DNA of 64,000 nucleotides from Chlorobiaceae bacterium (GTDB taxonomy: Bacteria; Bacteroidota; Chlorobiia; Chlorobiales; Chlorobiaceae): contig JAAXWO010000009.1 of NCBI GenBank assembly GCA_013334965.1, positions 1 to 64,000 of the forward strand, read 5' to 3'. Both the position numbers and the translations under genes were made by a program. Of the stretch, positions 16,468-25,195 are shown piece by piece. The notes under the pieces were generated by a model. The model did no database searches, had not been told where the DNA came from, and saw nothing but the letters and a program-made list of their open reading frames with translations. How positions within the stretch are numbered: position 1 is the first letter of the stretch; every line of letters starts with the position of its first letter.

Positions 16468-16965
16468 ATGCCTACCACCAACGACAATCTCAAGACCGCT
16501 TTTGCCGGTGAAAGCCAGGCGAACCAGAAATATCTGGCTTTTGCCAAAGCTGCAGAAAAAGAGGGCTTTGGCAACGTCGCAAAACTTTTCAGGACTACCG
16601 CCATGGCAGAACGCATTCATGCCGCCGGTCATTTTGAGGCTCTCGGAGGTGTCGGCTCTACTGCCTTCAACCTGACTGCGGCCATTGGAGGTGAAACCTA
16701 TGAGCACAACGAGATGTATCCGCCGATGCTTGAGCAGGCTGAAGCCGAGGGTCATGCCGCAAAACGCATGTTCGCCTATGCTCTTGAGGCAGAAAAGGTG
16801 CATGCCGTCCTTTACAGGGAGGCTCTCGAAGCTGTCCGCAACGGCCAGGATCTCGCTTCACAGGAAGTCTGGCTCTGCCCCGTCTGTGGTCATATTGAGC
16901 TGGTAACCCCACCGGATAACTGTCCGATCTGCGGGGCCAAATCTTCAGTTTACGTTCAGGTCTGA
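16468..16965 (+). CDS. rbr: Rubrerythrin
   Basis: A 165-aa peroxide-scavenging diiron protein of anaerobes. The N-terminal four-helix ferritin-like domain supplies Glu/His ligands in AFAGESQANQKYLAFAKAAE, TTAMAERIHAAGHFEAL and AYALEAEKVHAVLYREAL. The C-terminal rubredoxin-like domain has two Cys pairs in WLCPVCGHIE and DNCPICGAKSSVY. It reduces H2O2 with electrons from rubredoxin or NADH, protecting strict anaerobes. It has its own promoter and a strong terminator, so it is probably monocistronic. Confidence 0.95.
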   Translation: MPTTNDNLKTAFAGESQANQKYLAFAKAAEKEGFGNVAKLFRTTAMAERIHAAGHFEALGGVGSTAFNLTAAIGGETYEHNEMYPPMLEQAEAEGHAAKRMFAYALEAEKVHAVLYREALEAVRNGQDLASQEVWLCPVCGHIELVTPPDNCPICGAKSSVYVQV

Positions 16966-16989
16966 CCGGCGGTTTCTGTTCATATCAGC

Positions 16990-17026
16990 AGCGAGGGGCC
17001 GGTAAATGAACGGCCCCTCGCTGTTT
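16990..17026 (+). terminator. Intrinsic terminator after rubrerythrin
   Basis: AGCGAGGGGCCG (16990-17001) and CGGCCCCTCGCT (17011-17022) form a perfect 12-bp stem with a 9-nt loop, followed by GTTT. Confidence 0.85.
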
Positions 17027-17098
17027 ATGGAATTACGGATCAGCGGGTGCTGATTTTATTTATAACATTTTAGTATTGCGTTTACGTAGAGGTGCCGA

Positions 17099-18883
17099 AT
17101 GCATCAGTATGAATTTCTCGGGCAGATGATCCTGATCGGGGCGCTTGCCATCGTCAACATCCTTGTTTTCCAGAAGATCCGCATACCTCCGGTCATCGGA
17201 CTGATCGTTACCGGTATCATGCTTGGGCCGTCCGGATTCCATGTGGTCCGGGACAGCGGGATGATCTCGACGCTTGCCGAAATGGGCGTCGTGCTGCTGC
17301 TGTTCACCATCGGCCTGGAGTTTTCCATCGACGACATGAAAAAACTCCAGAAGATCGTCGTGTTCGGGGGCACTGCCCAGATCATTCTGACCGGGTTGGT
17401 TATCGCGATGTTATCGTTCTGGCTGATGGATGCCATCGGGAAGCGTATAGGCATGCAGGAGGCGCTCGTTCTCGGTTTTTCATTTTCCGTGAGCAGTACG
17501 GCCCTGTGCCTTAAAATCCTTTCCGACCGGGAGGAACTCGGCCTCGAACACGGCAAGATCGCCGTTGGGGTCCTGATATTCCAGGACATGGCTATCGTCC
17601 CCCTGATGTTCGGGTTGACCTACATGGCGCCCGGGCGTACCCAATCGCTCGAGTCTGCGCTGGAGGAGGTCGCGCTTATTGCGCTTTTTGGCATCGCCAT
17701 GTTCGGCGGGTTCCGGCTGTTCATGCCGAAGGTCGTCCGGGTGATCACCTCGCTTCATGCCAGTGAGGTGCTGGTGCTCGGCGCCCTTGTGCTCTGTTTC
17801 GGGGCAGCCTATCTGGCTTCCCTCATCGGCCTTTCGCTGGCTCTCGGGGCATTCCTCGCTGGTATGGTGATTGCGAGTACAGACGAGAGCCACCGTATCA
17901 GCAGAACCATCGATCCTTTCAGGGAGGCGATGACCAGCATCTTTTTCGTGTCGGTCGGTCTGCTGCTCGACGTGAATCTGATCGATCTTCCCTGGCTGGT
18001 GCTCGTGGCCGTCGTTGTGCTTGTCGTGAAAGCGGTGATCATGACCGCCATCTCCATGACGCTCGGTTTTTCAGCACGGGTGAGCGTCATGGCTGGCATG
18101 GCCCTTGCCCAGATCGGTGAATTTTCATTTGTCCTTGCCGGTACGGCCTTGAACATCGGCCTGCTCGACCAGCGCATGTTCCAGTCGATGCTGACAGTTA
18201 TTGTGGCCACCATGATCATGACGCCTGCGCTCATTGCAGCCGCCCCGAAATTTGCAGCCCAGATGGCTCCTGTATTCAGTTTTATGCCCCTGGCACCTCA
18301 TCCGGAACCAAAACACCAGGATCGTTCAGCCCCCGGTCCCATCGTCTGCAGGGGAGAGATCCACGCAGCAATTATCGGGTTCGGACTCAGCGGAATGAAT
18401 GTCGCCGCGGTGCTCAATGCGACCAATCTGGCGTATACTGCGCTCGATATCGACCGCAGGGTCGTCAGGACAATGCGTCGCAAGGGCGAACCCCTGTTTT
18501 ACGGTGACTGCACGGAGCGCAAATCGCTGCTCAGGGTGGGCATCGATCATTCGCGTGCCGTTGTGATCTGCATTCCCGATGTCGAGGCCTCAATCCGGTG
18601 TATTCGAATGGTGCGGGAGCTCAACCGGGATGCGTTCATCATTGTGCGTTCCCGGACGCTTGAACCTGTCGACCAGCTTTATCGTGCAGGGGCGGATACT
18701 GTCGTGACCGAGAAAATCGAGACATCGATCCAGATCTTCTCGGAACTGCTGAAGCGTTTCATGATCGATCAGGAAACGATCATCGAGCAACAGGAGATCA
18801 TCAGGCGTGAGGGCAGCCTGATTTTCATCGAGCCTCCGTCAGAGCCCGGTGAGAAAGAGGCCTCACAACGTATTGTTCAGTAA
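17099..18883 (+). CDS. Kef-type cation/proton antiporter (CPA2) with RCK_N domain
   Basis: A 594-aa inner-membrane protein. Residues about 1-390 form the CPA2 exchanger, with around 12 helices and family blocks IRIPPVIGLIVTGIMLGPSG, EMGVVLLLFTIGLEFS and LGAFLAGMVIAST. The C-terminal part carries an RCK_N/TrkA-type Rossmann domain (IHAAIIGFGLSGMNVAAVL) that senses nucleotides. A glutathione-gated KefC-like K+ efflux role or Na+/H+ exchange is possible; the sequence does not decide. It stands alone between the rubrerythrin terminator and an alpha/beta hydrolase. The start at 17099 follows GTAGAGGTG. Confidence 0.9.
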   Translation: MHQYEFLGQMILIGALAIVNILVFQKIRIPPVIGLIVTGIMLGPSGFHVVRDSGMISTLAEMGVVLLLFTIGLEFSIDDMKKLQKIVVFGGTAQIILTGLVIAMLSFWLMDAIGKRIGMQEALVLGFSFSVSSTALCLKILSDREELGLEHGKIAVGVLIFQDMAIVPLMFGLTYMAPGRTQSLESALEEVALIALFGIAMFGGFRLFMPKVVRVITSLHASEVLVLGALVLCFGAAYLASLIGLSLALGAFLAGMVIASTDESHRISRTIDPFREAMTSIFFVSVGLLLDVNLIDLPWLVLVAVVVLVVKAVIMTAISMTLGFSARVSVMAGMALAQIGEFSFVLAGTALNIGLLDQRMFQSMLTVIVATMIMTPALIAAAPKFAAQMAPVFSFMPLAPHPEPKHQDRSAPGPIVCRGEIHAAIIGFGLSGMNVAAVLNATNLAYTALDIDRRVVRTMRRKGEPLFYGDCTERKSLLRVGIDHSRAVVICIPDVEASIRCIRMVRELNRDAFIIVRSRTLEPVDQLYRAGADTVVTEKIETSIQIFSELLKRFMIDQETIIEQQEIIRREGSLIFIEPPSEPGEKEASQRIVQ

Positions 18884-18994
18884 TTGTTTCATAATGGTCC
18901 GATTCTGGTCGGGGGATGAAGAAAAAACGGCGTGTATGGAGGAATATTTTGTAAATTTGTGAGTCCATTCTCATGCATTACATCATCACAAACC

Positions 18995-19951
18995 ATGGGA
19001 ACCATGCCAAATTCCTCCTCGGAAAAATTTCGAGCATACCGCGACAAACTCCTGATCAAACAGCAATCCATCAACACGTCCGAAAGGCGCGGTGCGGAGT
19101 ACGAGCTGTCGCTGATGGAGAAGAGTCATTTCATTGAAGTCGGCGGTCTTCTGCACCACTATCACGATTCGGGCCCCCGGGACGCAAAGGAGACCATTCT
19201 GCTGATCCACGGTTGGGATTGCTGGTGGATGTGGTGGCATCATGTCATCAAGGCCTTGAACGCGCAGGGGATCAGGACCGTTGCCTATGACATGAAGGGA
19301 CATGGCTGGTCTGAAAACGATCCCGCTAACCATTACCATATCGACCATTTCGCAAGGGATCTTGATGAAATGGTTACGAAACTGGGCCTGGAGAATTTCC
19401 ATGTGGCGGGGTTCTCGTTCGGTCCTTTCGTCGCCATCGATTACGTCACCAGGTTCAAGAACAGCGTCAAATCGCTGCTTTTCTTTAATTTCGGGTACCT
19501 GCCGAACAACGAGGTCATCTCGAAAGTAGCTCCTGCCACCATCAATTTCCTTTTCAACAACATGCTCAGGGGATTGACCTGGTGGCTTCCGGCCTATATA
19601 TTCGCGAGGCTCGTGCTGGCCAAAAACTCGGTCATGAAGCACGACGTCCTGATCGCCTTTGAAAGCCTTGGGCTATGCGCTCCTGACGCCATCGAGCAGA
19701 CGACGGAACAGATCTCCTCGATGGAGACCACCAACGCGCTTCCTGAAAAGGTAAAAGCGGTGAAAGTCCCGATCCTGTTTGTCGCCGGAGAGGGAGATTC
19801 GATCATGACTTGTGAGAATGCCAGGAAACTTCAGGAGCTGACCGATACCGGAAGCTATATCTGCGTACCGAATTGCGGCCATCTCATAACACTCGAACTA
19901 CCCGAAACCGCATCGGCAATAGTGCTTCAGCACATCAGACGCAACTCCTGA
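18995..19951 (+). CDS. Alpha/beta hydrolase
   Basis: About 318 aa. The nucleophile elbow is GFSFG in FHVAGFSFGPFVAIDY; the acid is likely the Asp in VAGEGDSIM and the base His in PNCGHLITLE. The oxyanion region is LLIHGWDCWWMWWHH, unusually rich in tryptophan, suggesting a bulky hydrophobic substrate pocket. The start is uncertain: ATGs at 18995 and 19004 are both possible, and an upstream frame from 18932 is less likely. The 3' end overlaps the convergent trpF by 17 bases. The substrate is unknown; BchO-like or esterase roles cannot be told apart. Confidence 0.85.
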   Translation: MGTMPNSSSEKFRAYRDKLLIKQQSINTSERRGAEYELSLMEKSHFIEVGGLLHHYHDSGPRDAKETILLIHGWDCWWMWWHHVIKALNAQGIRTVAYDMKGHGWSENDPANHYHIDHFARDLDEMVTKLGLENFHVAGFSFGPFVAIDYVTRFKNSVKSLLFFNFGYLPNNEVISKVAPATINFLFNNMLRGLTWWLPAYIFARLVLAKNSVMKHDVLIAFESLGLCAPDAIEQTTEQISSMETTNALPEKVKAVKVPILFVAGEGDSIMTCENARKLQELTDTGSYICVPNCGHLITLELPETASAIVLQHIRRNS

Positions 19952-20600
19952 GCGCGCGGTCGGCGTCGCGCACGGCTTCGATGAAAGCTTTTGTTTTCAG
20001 CGGATCCTTGATGCCCGGCGCCGATTCGACCCCGCTTGCGGTATCCACCCCCCAGGGGCGCACGAGCCTGACAGCTTCGCCCACATTGCCGGGAGTAAGT
20101 CCTCCGGCCAGCAACGCCCATGCGAAATCGCGGGTTCGATCGAAAAGGCCGATCGCCGTCGAATGCCCGATGCTTTCTCCTGTGCCTCCTGCCATCACGG
20201 GACTGTAGGCATCGAACAGGAATGCGTTGCATCCGGTTGCGTCGGCAAACTCCCTGACCTCTTCCAACCGGAACTCCGGCCTCGGCCTGAACACTCTTAT
20301 CACTTTAGCACCTCTTACCCGTAGCGCATGTTCCGGCGTATAGGCGTCCGAATGGAGCTGGGCGACCTGCAAACCGCAGTAGCTGCAAAGGTCGCTGATT
20401 TCGTCCGGCGTCTGCTCAACAAAGATGCCTGCAGTCGTGACGAGCGGCGGCATTTCTGCAATGATTTTTCGTGCAGCATCAGGCGTCACGAACCTTGGAC
20501 TTGACTGGCTGAAATTGAAGCCGAGGGCGTCGGCCCCGGACAGGCATGCAAAAAGCGCATCTTCAGTACGGGTTATGCCGCAAATTTTGATTTTCGTCAT
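19935..20600 (-). CDS. trpF: Phosphoribosylanthranilate isomerase
   Basis: A 221-aa TIM-barrel enzyme, third step from anthranilate to tryptophan. MTKIKICGITRTEDALFA contains the KICG motif with the catalytic Cys. ALGFNFSQSSPRFVTPDAA is the usual second block, QLHSD the third, and FLFDA supplies the catalytic Asp. The start at 20600 is chosen because it gives the standard N-terminus; the frame is open 15 codons further. The end overlaps the hydrolase gene on the other strand by 17 bases. No other trp gene is nearby, so the pathway is dispersed as in many Chlorobi. Confidence 0.93.
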   Translation of the reverse strand: MTKIKICGITRTEDALFACLSGADALGFNFSQSSPRFVTPDAARKIIAEMPPLVTTAGIFVEQTPDEISDLCSYCGLQVAQLHSDAYTPEHALRVRGAKVIRVFRPRPEFRLEEVREFADATGCNAFLFDAYSPVMAGGTGESIGHSTAIGLFDRTRDFAWALLAGGLTPGNVGEAVRLVRPWGVDTASGVESAPGIKDPLKTKAFIEAVRDADRALRSCV

Positions 20601-20788
20601 GGTCGAAAAGATGGTTCGGGAAACGCTTAAACCAAAGGTAAGCAAAGAGGCGGAAAAACTGCGATTTCGATCTGCACGGTGTTGTTCAAGATCGTCGAAC
20701 AGGGCTTTTGTCCAAGGATCCGGTTTTGTGATTTAACGTATTTATCCGTATACTTGGAGCCCTGATTTCCGGCATCACGCAGGTACGA

Positions 20789-20860
20789 TGGGGCGTCGCC
20801 AAGTGGTAAGGCATCGGCCTTTGGAGCCGACATCCGCAGGTTCGAATCCTGCCGCCCCAG
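20789..20860 (+). tRNA. tRNA-Gln (TTG)
   Basis: A full cloverleaf: acceptor TGGGGCG/CGCCCCA, D-arm GCCAAGTGGTAAGGC, anticodon stem ATCGG-CTTTGGA with anticodon TTG, T-arm GCAGG-TTCGAAT-CCTGC. Discriminator G at 20860; CCA is not encoded. The T1-A72 end pair is typical of tRNA-Gln. Confidence 0.95.
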
Positions 20861-21053
20861 CAAATCTTCTTCCAGAGCAGGAACGCTTCTCCCCAGTACT
20901 GGCTTTTACCTGCCCAACAGCCTTTTTTATCGATCGTTACTCCCCGGAGATCATGGTATCCAGGCAACAGGACTCAGCAAATGGGCTGTTGGAGATGTCG
21001 GGCTGAAGTCCGAAGAGTATTATTTCATTTTGTTTCAAAATCCCTGAAACGAA
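20861..21053. other. Intergenic stretch after tRNA-Gln
   Basis: No supported gene. Short complementary blocks (CCAACAGCC near 20928 and GGGCTGTTGG near 20984) could pair at a distance of about 50 bases. Otherwise nothing is recognised. Confidence 0.4.
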
Positions 21054-21083
21054 AAAAGGCAACCTTTGCGGGTTGCCTTTTTT
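21054..21083. terminator. Terminator after ahcY
   Basis: AAGGCAACC (21056-21064) and GGTTGCCTT (21071-21079) form the stem. A-run and T-run flank it on both strands, so it ends the metK-ahcY transcript and could act bidirectionally. Confidence 0.85.
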
Positions 21084-21110
21084 CGTCGCTTGTAACCTTA
21101 AACCGGTCGA

Positions 21111-22526
21111 TTAATAGCGGTAGTGTTCCGGTTTGTAGGGTCCTGATACCGGTACGCCGATGTAGTCGGCCTGTTCGGTGGTCAGGGTTGTCAGCCTGAC
21201 ACCGAGCTGTTCGAGGTGCAGGCGTGCGACCTCTTCGTCCAGGTGTTTCGGCAGACGGTAGACATCGATGTCGTAGTTGTTCTTCCAGAGTTCGATCTGG
21301 GCGAGCGTCTGGTTGGTGAACGAGTTGCTCATGACGAACGACGGGTGGCCGGTGGCGCAACCGAGGTTAACCAGGCGGCCTTCGGCGAGCAGGTAGATGC
21401 AGTGGCCGTCTTCGAAGGTGTACTTGTCGACCTGTGGCTTGATGTTGAGCCTTGTGACCGTCTTGTCTTCGTAGAGCCTGTCGACCTGGATTTCGTTGTC
21501 GAAGTGGCCGATGTTGCAGACGATGGCTTCGTCTTTCATCTGCTTCATGTGCTCAAGGGTGATGACATCCTTGTTGCCGGTGGTGGTGACATAGATGTTG
21601 CCTTCGGCGAGCGCATCTTCGATGGTTGAGACTTCGTAGCCTTCCATGGCGGCCTGCAGTGCGCAGATCGGATCGATTTCAGTGACGATAACCCTGGCGC
21701 CGTATGCCCTCATGGAGCGTGCGGAACCCTTGCCTACGTCTCCGTAACCGAGAACGACGACCACCTTGCCTGCGACCATGACGTCGGTCGCGCGCTTGAT
21801 GCCGTCAGCCAGCGATTCGCGGCAGCCGTACAGGTTGTCGAATTTCGATTTGGTGACCGAGTCGTTGACGTTGATGGCAGGGAAGAGCAGTTCGCCCTTT
21901 TCCATCATCTGGTAGAGCCTGTGCACGCCGGTGGTGGTCTCTTCAGAGACGCCCTTCATTTCGGCGGCGACCTTGTGCCAGCGGTTGGTGTCTTCAGCGA
22001 AGACATCCTTCAGCTGCTGGTAGAGCGCTTTCTCCTCGGCGTTACCGGGGGTTTTGTCGAGCAGGGAGGGGTTCTCTTCGATCTTGTAGCCGAGGTGGAT
22101 CATCAGGGTAGCGTCACCGCCGTCGTCGACGATGAGGTTCGGGCCTTTGCCGCCTTCGAACTCAAGGATCTGGCGGGTGCACCACCAGTATTCGTCGAGG
22201 GTTTCGCCCTTCCATGCGAACACCGGGATACCGGCAGCTGCGATTGCTGCAGCTGCATGATCCTGGGTCGAGAAGATGTTGCAGCTCGCCCAGCGGACTT
22301 CTGCTCCGAGGTCGACCAGCGTCTCGATGAGCACGGCGGTCTGGATGGTCATGTGCAGGGAGCCGGTGATACGGGCGCCTTTCAGCGGTTTCTGCCCTTC
22401 ATATTTTTTGCGCGTGGCCATAAGGCCCGGCATCTCTTTTTCAGCGATATCGATCTCTTTGCGGCCCCATTCGGCAAGCGAAATGTCAGCTACTTTGTAA
22501 TCGAGCACTGCTGCTTCTGTTGTCAT
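21111..22526 (-). CDS. ahcY: S-adenosylhomocysteine hydrolase
   Basis: A 471-aa NAD-dependent enzyme that splits SAH to homocysteine and adenosine, removing the product inhibitor of methyltransferases and recycling homocysteine. [20 protein letters not shown] is the standard start, [19 protein letters not shown] holds substrate residues, [14 protein letters not shown] is the NAD site, [11 protein letters not shown] is family-specific, and the C-terminus is [10 protein letters not shown] with the cofactor-contacting Lys and Tyr. The length includes the about 40-residue insertion common in bacterial forms. It lies 88 bp downstream of metK on the same strand. The RNA leader in front of metK probably controls both. 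Confidence 0.97.
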   Translation of the reverse strand: MTTEAAVLDYKVADISLAEWGRKEIDIAEKEMPGLMATRKKYEGQKPLKGARITGSLHMTIQTAVLIETLVDLGAEVRWASCNIFSTQDHAAAAIAAAGIPVFAWKGETLDEYWWCTRQILEFEGGKGPNLIVDDGGDATLMIHLGYKIEENPSLLDKTPGNAEEKALYQQLKDVFAEDTNRWHKVAAEMKGVSEETTTGVHRLYQMMEKGELLFPAINVNDSVTKSKFDNLYGCRESLADGIKRATDVMVAGKVVVVLGYGDVGKGSARSMRAYGARVIVTEIDPICALQAAMEGYEVSTIEDALAEGNIYVTTTGNKDVITLEHMKQMKDEAIVCNIGHFDNEIQVDRLYEDKTVTRLNIKPQVDKYTFEDGHCIYLLAEGRLVNLGCATGHPSFVMSNSFTNQTLAQIELWKNNYDIDVYRLPKHLDEEVARLHLEQLGVRLTTLTTEQADYIGVPVSGPYKPEHYRY

Positions 22527-22614
22527 GATATCAGCGTGTTTATACAGTTGCGTTAACGGTAACAGCCATCAATCCGTTTATCGATCGATGGCCGTTTCCA
22601 GTCGTTTGTTTATC

Positions 22615-23826
22615 TCAGATGCCCAGGGCTTTTTTCAGCTCTTCGACTTTTTCGGTCTTCTCCCAGGGGAAGTTCTCGCGACCGAAGTGGCCGTAGGCAG
22701 CCGTTTCGCGGTAGCACCAGCCGTGCGGCCTGTCGAGGTTGAAGCGCCTGATGATCGCAAGGGGCCTGAGATCGAAGATCTGTTCTGCCTTCTCCTGGAT
22801 CTGGGCGTCGGTGAAACCATGCTTGCCTGTGCCGTGGGTGTTGATGTAGATCGAAACCGGGCGTGCGACGCCGATGGCATAGGAGACCTGAACGGTGCAC
22901 TTGTCGGCCAGGCCGGCGGCAACGATGTTCTTGGCAACGTGGCGAGCTGCGTAGGCTGCGCTGCGGTCGACCTTCGAGGGGTCTTTGCCGCTGAATGCGC
23001 CACCGCCGTGGGGAGCTGCGCCGCCGTAGGTGTCGACGATGATTTTGCGGCCTGTCAGACCGGTATCGCCGTGAGGCCCGCCGATTTCAAAACGACCGGT
23101 CGGGTTGATGTGCATTTTGGTCTTTTCGTCGAGCAGGGCAGCCGGGATGACAACCTTGATGACGTTTTCGATGATGTCTTTCTTGATGACTGCCTGGAAC
23201 TCGGCTTCGCTCATGCCTGCCGGTTCAGGATCGTGCTGGGTGGAGACGACGACGGCGTCAACCCTGATGACCTTGTCACCTTCGTATTCGAGCGTGACCT
23301 GGCTCTTCGCGTCAGGGCGGAGGTAGGTCATGATTTTTCCGGCCTTGCGGATGTCGGCAAGAACCTTTACCAGGCGCTGGGCGAACTGGATGGCTGCCGG
23401 CATGAGTTCCGGGGTTTCGTTGCAGGCGTAACCGAACATCATGCCCTGGTCGCCGGCACCGACGCGATCGAACTCGTCAGCGATCTCTTCTTTACGGTCG
23501 ACGCCGCGGTTGATGTCAGGCGACTGGCTGTGCAGTGCCGAAAGGACGCCGCATGAATTGGCCTCGAACATGTATTCGCCTTTGGTGTAGCCGATGGCGG
23601 TGATGACTTCGCGGGCAATTTTCTGGACATCGACGATGCCCTTGGTGGTGACTTCGCCGCCGACGATCACCTGACCGGTGGTAACGAAGGTTTCGCAGGC
23701 AACGCGTGAATTGGGGTCCTGTTTGATGAACTCATCAAGCATCGCGTCGGAAATCTGGTCGGCAACCTTGTCCGGATGGCCTTCGGAAACAGATTCTGAG
23801 GTAAAGAAATACCTTGAATGTGACAT
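22615..23826 (-). CDS. metK: S-adenosylmethionine synthetase
   Basis: A 403-aa enzyme making SAM from methionine and [23 protein letters not shown] starts at 23826; the longer frame upstream runs into the leader RNA. Signature motifs are [17 protein letters not shown] and [19 protein letters not shown], all intact. A notable stretch of acidic and Lys residues near 270-290 ([15 protein letters not shown]) is ordinary for the family. First gene of the metK-ahcY unit, it sits 27 bases after a terminator-like hairpin in the leader. It links the sulfur amino acid genes in this window to methylation and bacteriochlorophyll synthesis. Confidence 0.97.
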   Translation of the reverse strand: MSHSRYFFTSESVSEGHPDKVADQISDAMLDEFIKQDPNSRVACETFVTTGQVIVGGEVTTKGIVDVQKIAREVITAIGYTKGEYMFEANSCGVLSALHSQSPDINRGVDRKEEIADEFDRVGAGDQGMMFGYACNETPELMPAAIQFAQRLVKVLADIRKAGKIMTYLRPDAKSQVTLEYEGDKVIRVDAVVVSTQHDPEPAGMSEAEFQAVIKKDIIENVIKVVIPAALLDEKTKMHINPTGRFEIGGPHGDTGLTGRKIIVDTYGGAAPHGGGAFSGKDPSKVDRSAAYAARHVAKNIVAAGLADKCTVQVSYAIGVARPVSIYINTHGTGKHGFTDAQIQEKAEQIFDLRPLAIIRRFNLDRPHGWCYRETAAYGHFGRENFPWEKTEKVEELKKALGI

Positions 23827-23852
23827 GGTTTCAATACGGTTTTGGTTAATCA

Positions 23853-24024
23853 AACGAAAAAAACGGCAAGACCTGTCCCGTTTGTTGCGGAAAGGCTTTT
23901 TCGTGTTTGTGTATGTCAGTGGGGACAGACGGGACACGGGTAGCCTTTCGGCAAGCTCCAGGGATTACTCCTGCAGAGAGCTTTTGGCACCGTGTCCATA
24001 GGTAATGGGAGTGCCGGGTAAAAT
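23853..24024 (-). ncRNA. SAM-Chlorobi-type leader RNA of metK-ahcY with terminator
   Basis: On the minus strand a stem GGACACGG/CCGTGTCC (23990-23997 with 23932-23939) encloses AAGCTC/GAGCTT (23978-23983 with 23953-23958) and a GCC-GAAA-GGC hairpin. Downstream, AAACGG/CCGTTT (23861-23866 with 23878-23883) followed by T-rich sequence looks like a terminator. CTGTCCC on the transcript (from 23922-23928) can pair with GGGACAG (from 23873-23879) as an alternative antiterminator. The location is exactly that of the SAM-Chlorobi RNA motif, described only in Chlorobi upstream of metK/ahcY. Identity is by position and structure, not by alignment to the published model. Confidence 0.72.
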
Positions 24025-24030
24025 CAACGA

Positions 24031-24063
24031 CAAAATGTACGCAATCGGTAAAAGCTATGCAAA
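24031..24063 (-). promoter_or_regulatory. Bacteroidetes/Chlorobi-type promoter for metK leader
   Basis: Read on the minus strand: TTTG (24063-24060), 20 bases, then TACATTTTG (24039-24031). This is close to the TTTG ... TAnnTTTG pattern used for strong expression in Bacteroidetes and Chlorobi. The transcript would start near 24024, just before the leader structure. Confidence 0.5.
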
Positions 24064-24087
24064 CCAAATATGAGGCCTTTATTGTAA

Positions 24088-24197
24088 GGGCGTTTCCATG
24101 CAGGAGGTCACGCAAGACCTTATGGCAACCCAGAACCCTGCACAGCGTTGTGCTGATGAAATGATCCGGAACAGCAGGAATGCCCGGCGGGCTTTTT
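24088..24197 (+). ncRNA. Candidate structured RNA/leader upstream of pstS, class unassigned
   Basis: The ends pair as GGGCGTTTCC (24088-24097) with GGAATGCCC (24177-24185). Inside are TGCAGG/CCTGCA (24099-24104, 24137-24142) enclosing AGGTC/GACCT (24105-24109, 24116-24120), and CAGC/GCTG (24143-24146, 24152-24155). The 3' GCCC is also the left arm of a terminator GCCC-GGC-GGGC-T5 (24182-24197), so closing stem and terminator are mutually exclusive. GGCAACC and GTGCT recall parts of the SAM-I core, but the rest does not fit. No clear promoter was found, and transcription is unproven. Confidence 0.4.
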
Positions 24198-24199
24198 AA

Positions 24200-24218
24200 C
24201 GATATTGTAACAATATCG
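24200..24218. promoter_or_regulatory. Palindrome before pstS
   Basis: CGATATTG (24200-24207), TAA, CAATATCG (24211-24218): perfect 8-bp arms, 3 bases after the T-run of the preceding hairpin and about 87 bp before the pstS start. Possibly an operator. It does not look like a PHO box. Confidence 0.45.
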
Positions 24219-24304
24219 CAGTAAAAAATTTTACAAATTAATTATGTAATCGTGCGAATTTATTTTCGATTCTCGTTTAAAACAATATAGAACAATCAGC
24301 GCTT

Positions 24305-25120
24305 ATGAAGTTTTTCAAATCAGCATTGATGATCGCTGCAATTTCCGGATTTACGACTTCCGGTGCCATGGCAGCAAACAAGATCGTGATGGATGGATCC
24401 ACAACCGTTGGTCCGATCGCAAAGTCATTTGCGTCCTACTTCACCAAAAAAACCGGTATCGAAGTCACGGTCAGTGAGTCGGGTTCCGGAAACGGCGCAA
24501 AAAGCCTTATCAACAAGACCTGCGACATCGCCAACATGTCACGTCCGATGAAGGACAACGAATTGGCGGCGGCTAAAGCCAGCGGCGTGACTCCCGTAGC
24601 GAATATCATCGCGCTGGACGGTATCGCTGTTATCGTACACCCATCAAACCAGGTTAAAGGCCTGACAAAAGAGCAACTCGCAGGTGTCTACACCGGCAAG
24701 TACACCAATTGGAGCCAGGTTGGCGGTCGTAATGTGCCGATTGTTGTTATTCAGAGGGAATCCAACAGCGGCACACAGGAAACCTTTCATGAAATGGTCG
24801 TAGGCAAGGAAAACAAGATTATCACACAGGCTGAAACCCAGGCGAGCAACGGTGCAGTGAAGAGCCGGGTGAGCACGACGCCGAATGCCATTGCTTTCGT
24901 CGGTCACGGCTTTGTGGACAAGTCGGTAAAACCTGTCGCTATTGATGGCATCGCTTCCACGGTAAAGACGATCAAGGCAGGGACCTACCCGATTTCAAGA
25001 CCGCTGTTCATGTATACCAACGGCAAGCCGACCGGTTCTGTAAAGCAGATGATCGATCTTCCTAAAACGAAGGAAGGCAAGAGTATCATTTCCGAGCTTG
25101 GCTTTGTCAACAAATACTGA
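24305..25120 (+). CDS. pstS: Phosphate ABC transporter substrate-binding protein (PstS-like)
   Basis: 271 aa with a clear Sec signal peptide (MKFFKSALMIAAISGFTTSGAMAAN, cleavage after about residue 23). Family blocks are MDGSTTVGPIAKSFASYFTK, ESGSGNGAKSLINKTCDIAN and VVIQRESNSGTQETFHEMV; the last holds phosphate-binding Arg, Ser and Thr residues. It is expected in the periplasm, feeding a PstABC importer that is not in this window. The gene stands alone with its own terminator and is followed by arsC. That neighbour raises the possibility that it handles arsenate as well as phosphate, or is induced with the arsenic response. Confidence 0.9.
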   Translation: MKFFKSALMIAAISGFTTSGAMAANKIVMDGSTTVGPIAKSFASYFTKKTGIEVTVSESGSGNGAKSLINKTCDIANMSRPMKDNELAAAKASGVTPVANIIALDGIAVIVHPSNQVKGLTKEQLAGVYTGKYTNWSQVGGRNVPIVVIQRESNSGTQETFHEMVVGKENKIITQAETQASNGAVKSRVSTTPNAIAFVGHGFVDKSVKPVAIDGIASTVKTIKAGTYPISRPLFMYTNGKPTGSVKQMIDLPKTKEGKSIISELGFVNKY

Positions 25121-25151
25121 CAATATCACTCAGTAACCCTGTGAAGATCTC

Positions 25152-25182
25152 AAGCCGGCTCCAATAGCCGGCTTTTTTTTAT
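25152..25182 (+). terminator. Intrinsic terminator between pstS and arsC
   Basis: GCCGGCT (25154-25160), CCAAT, AGCCGGC (25166-25172), followed by T8. It lies 14 bp before the arsC start, so pstS and arsC are at least partly uncoupled. Confidence 0.9.
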
Positions 25183-25195
25183 CAACTGCCAGATA

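Noticed and set aside
24088-24197. Signal recognition particle RNA before pstS
   Set aside because: A CCGGAA sequence is present, but the conserved SRP apex (GGTCC-GGAA-GGAAGCAG type) does not form.
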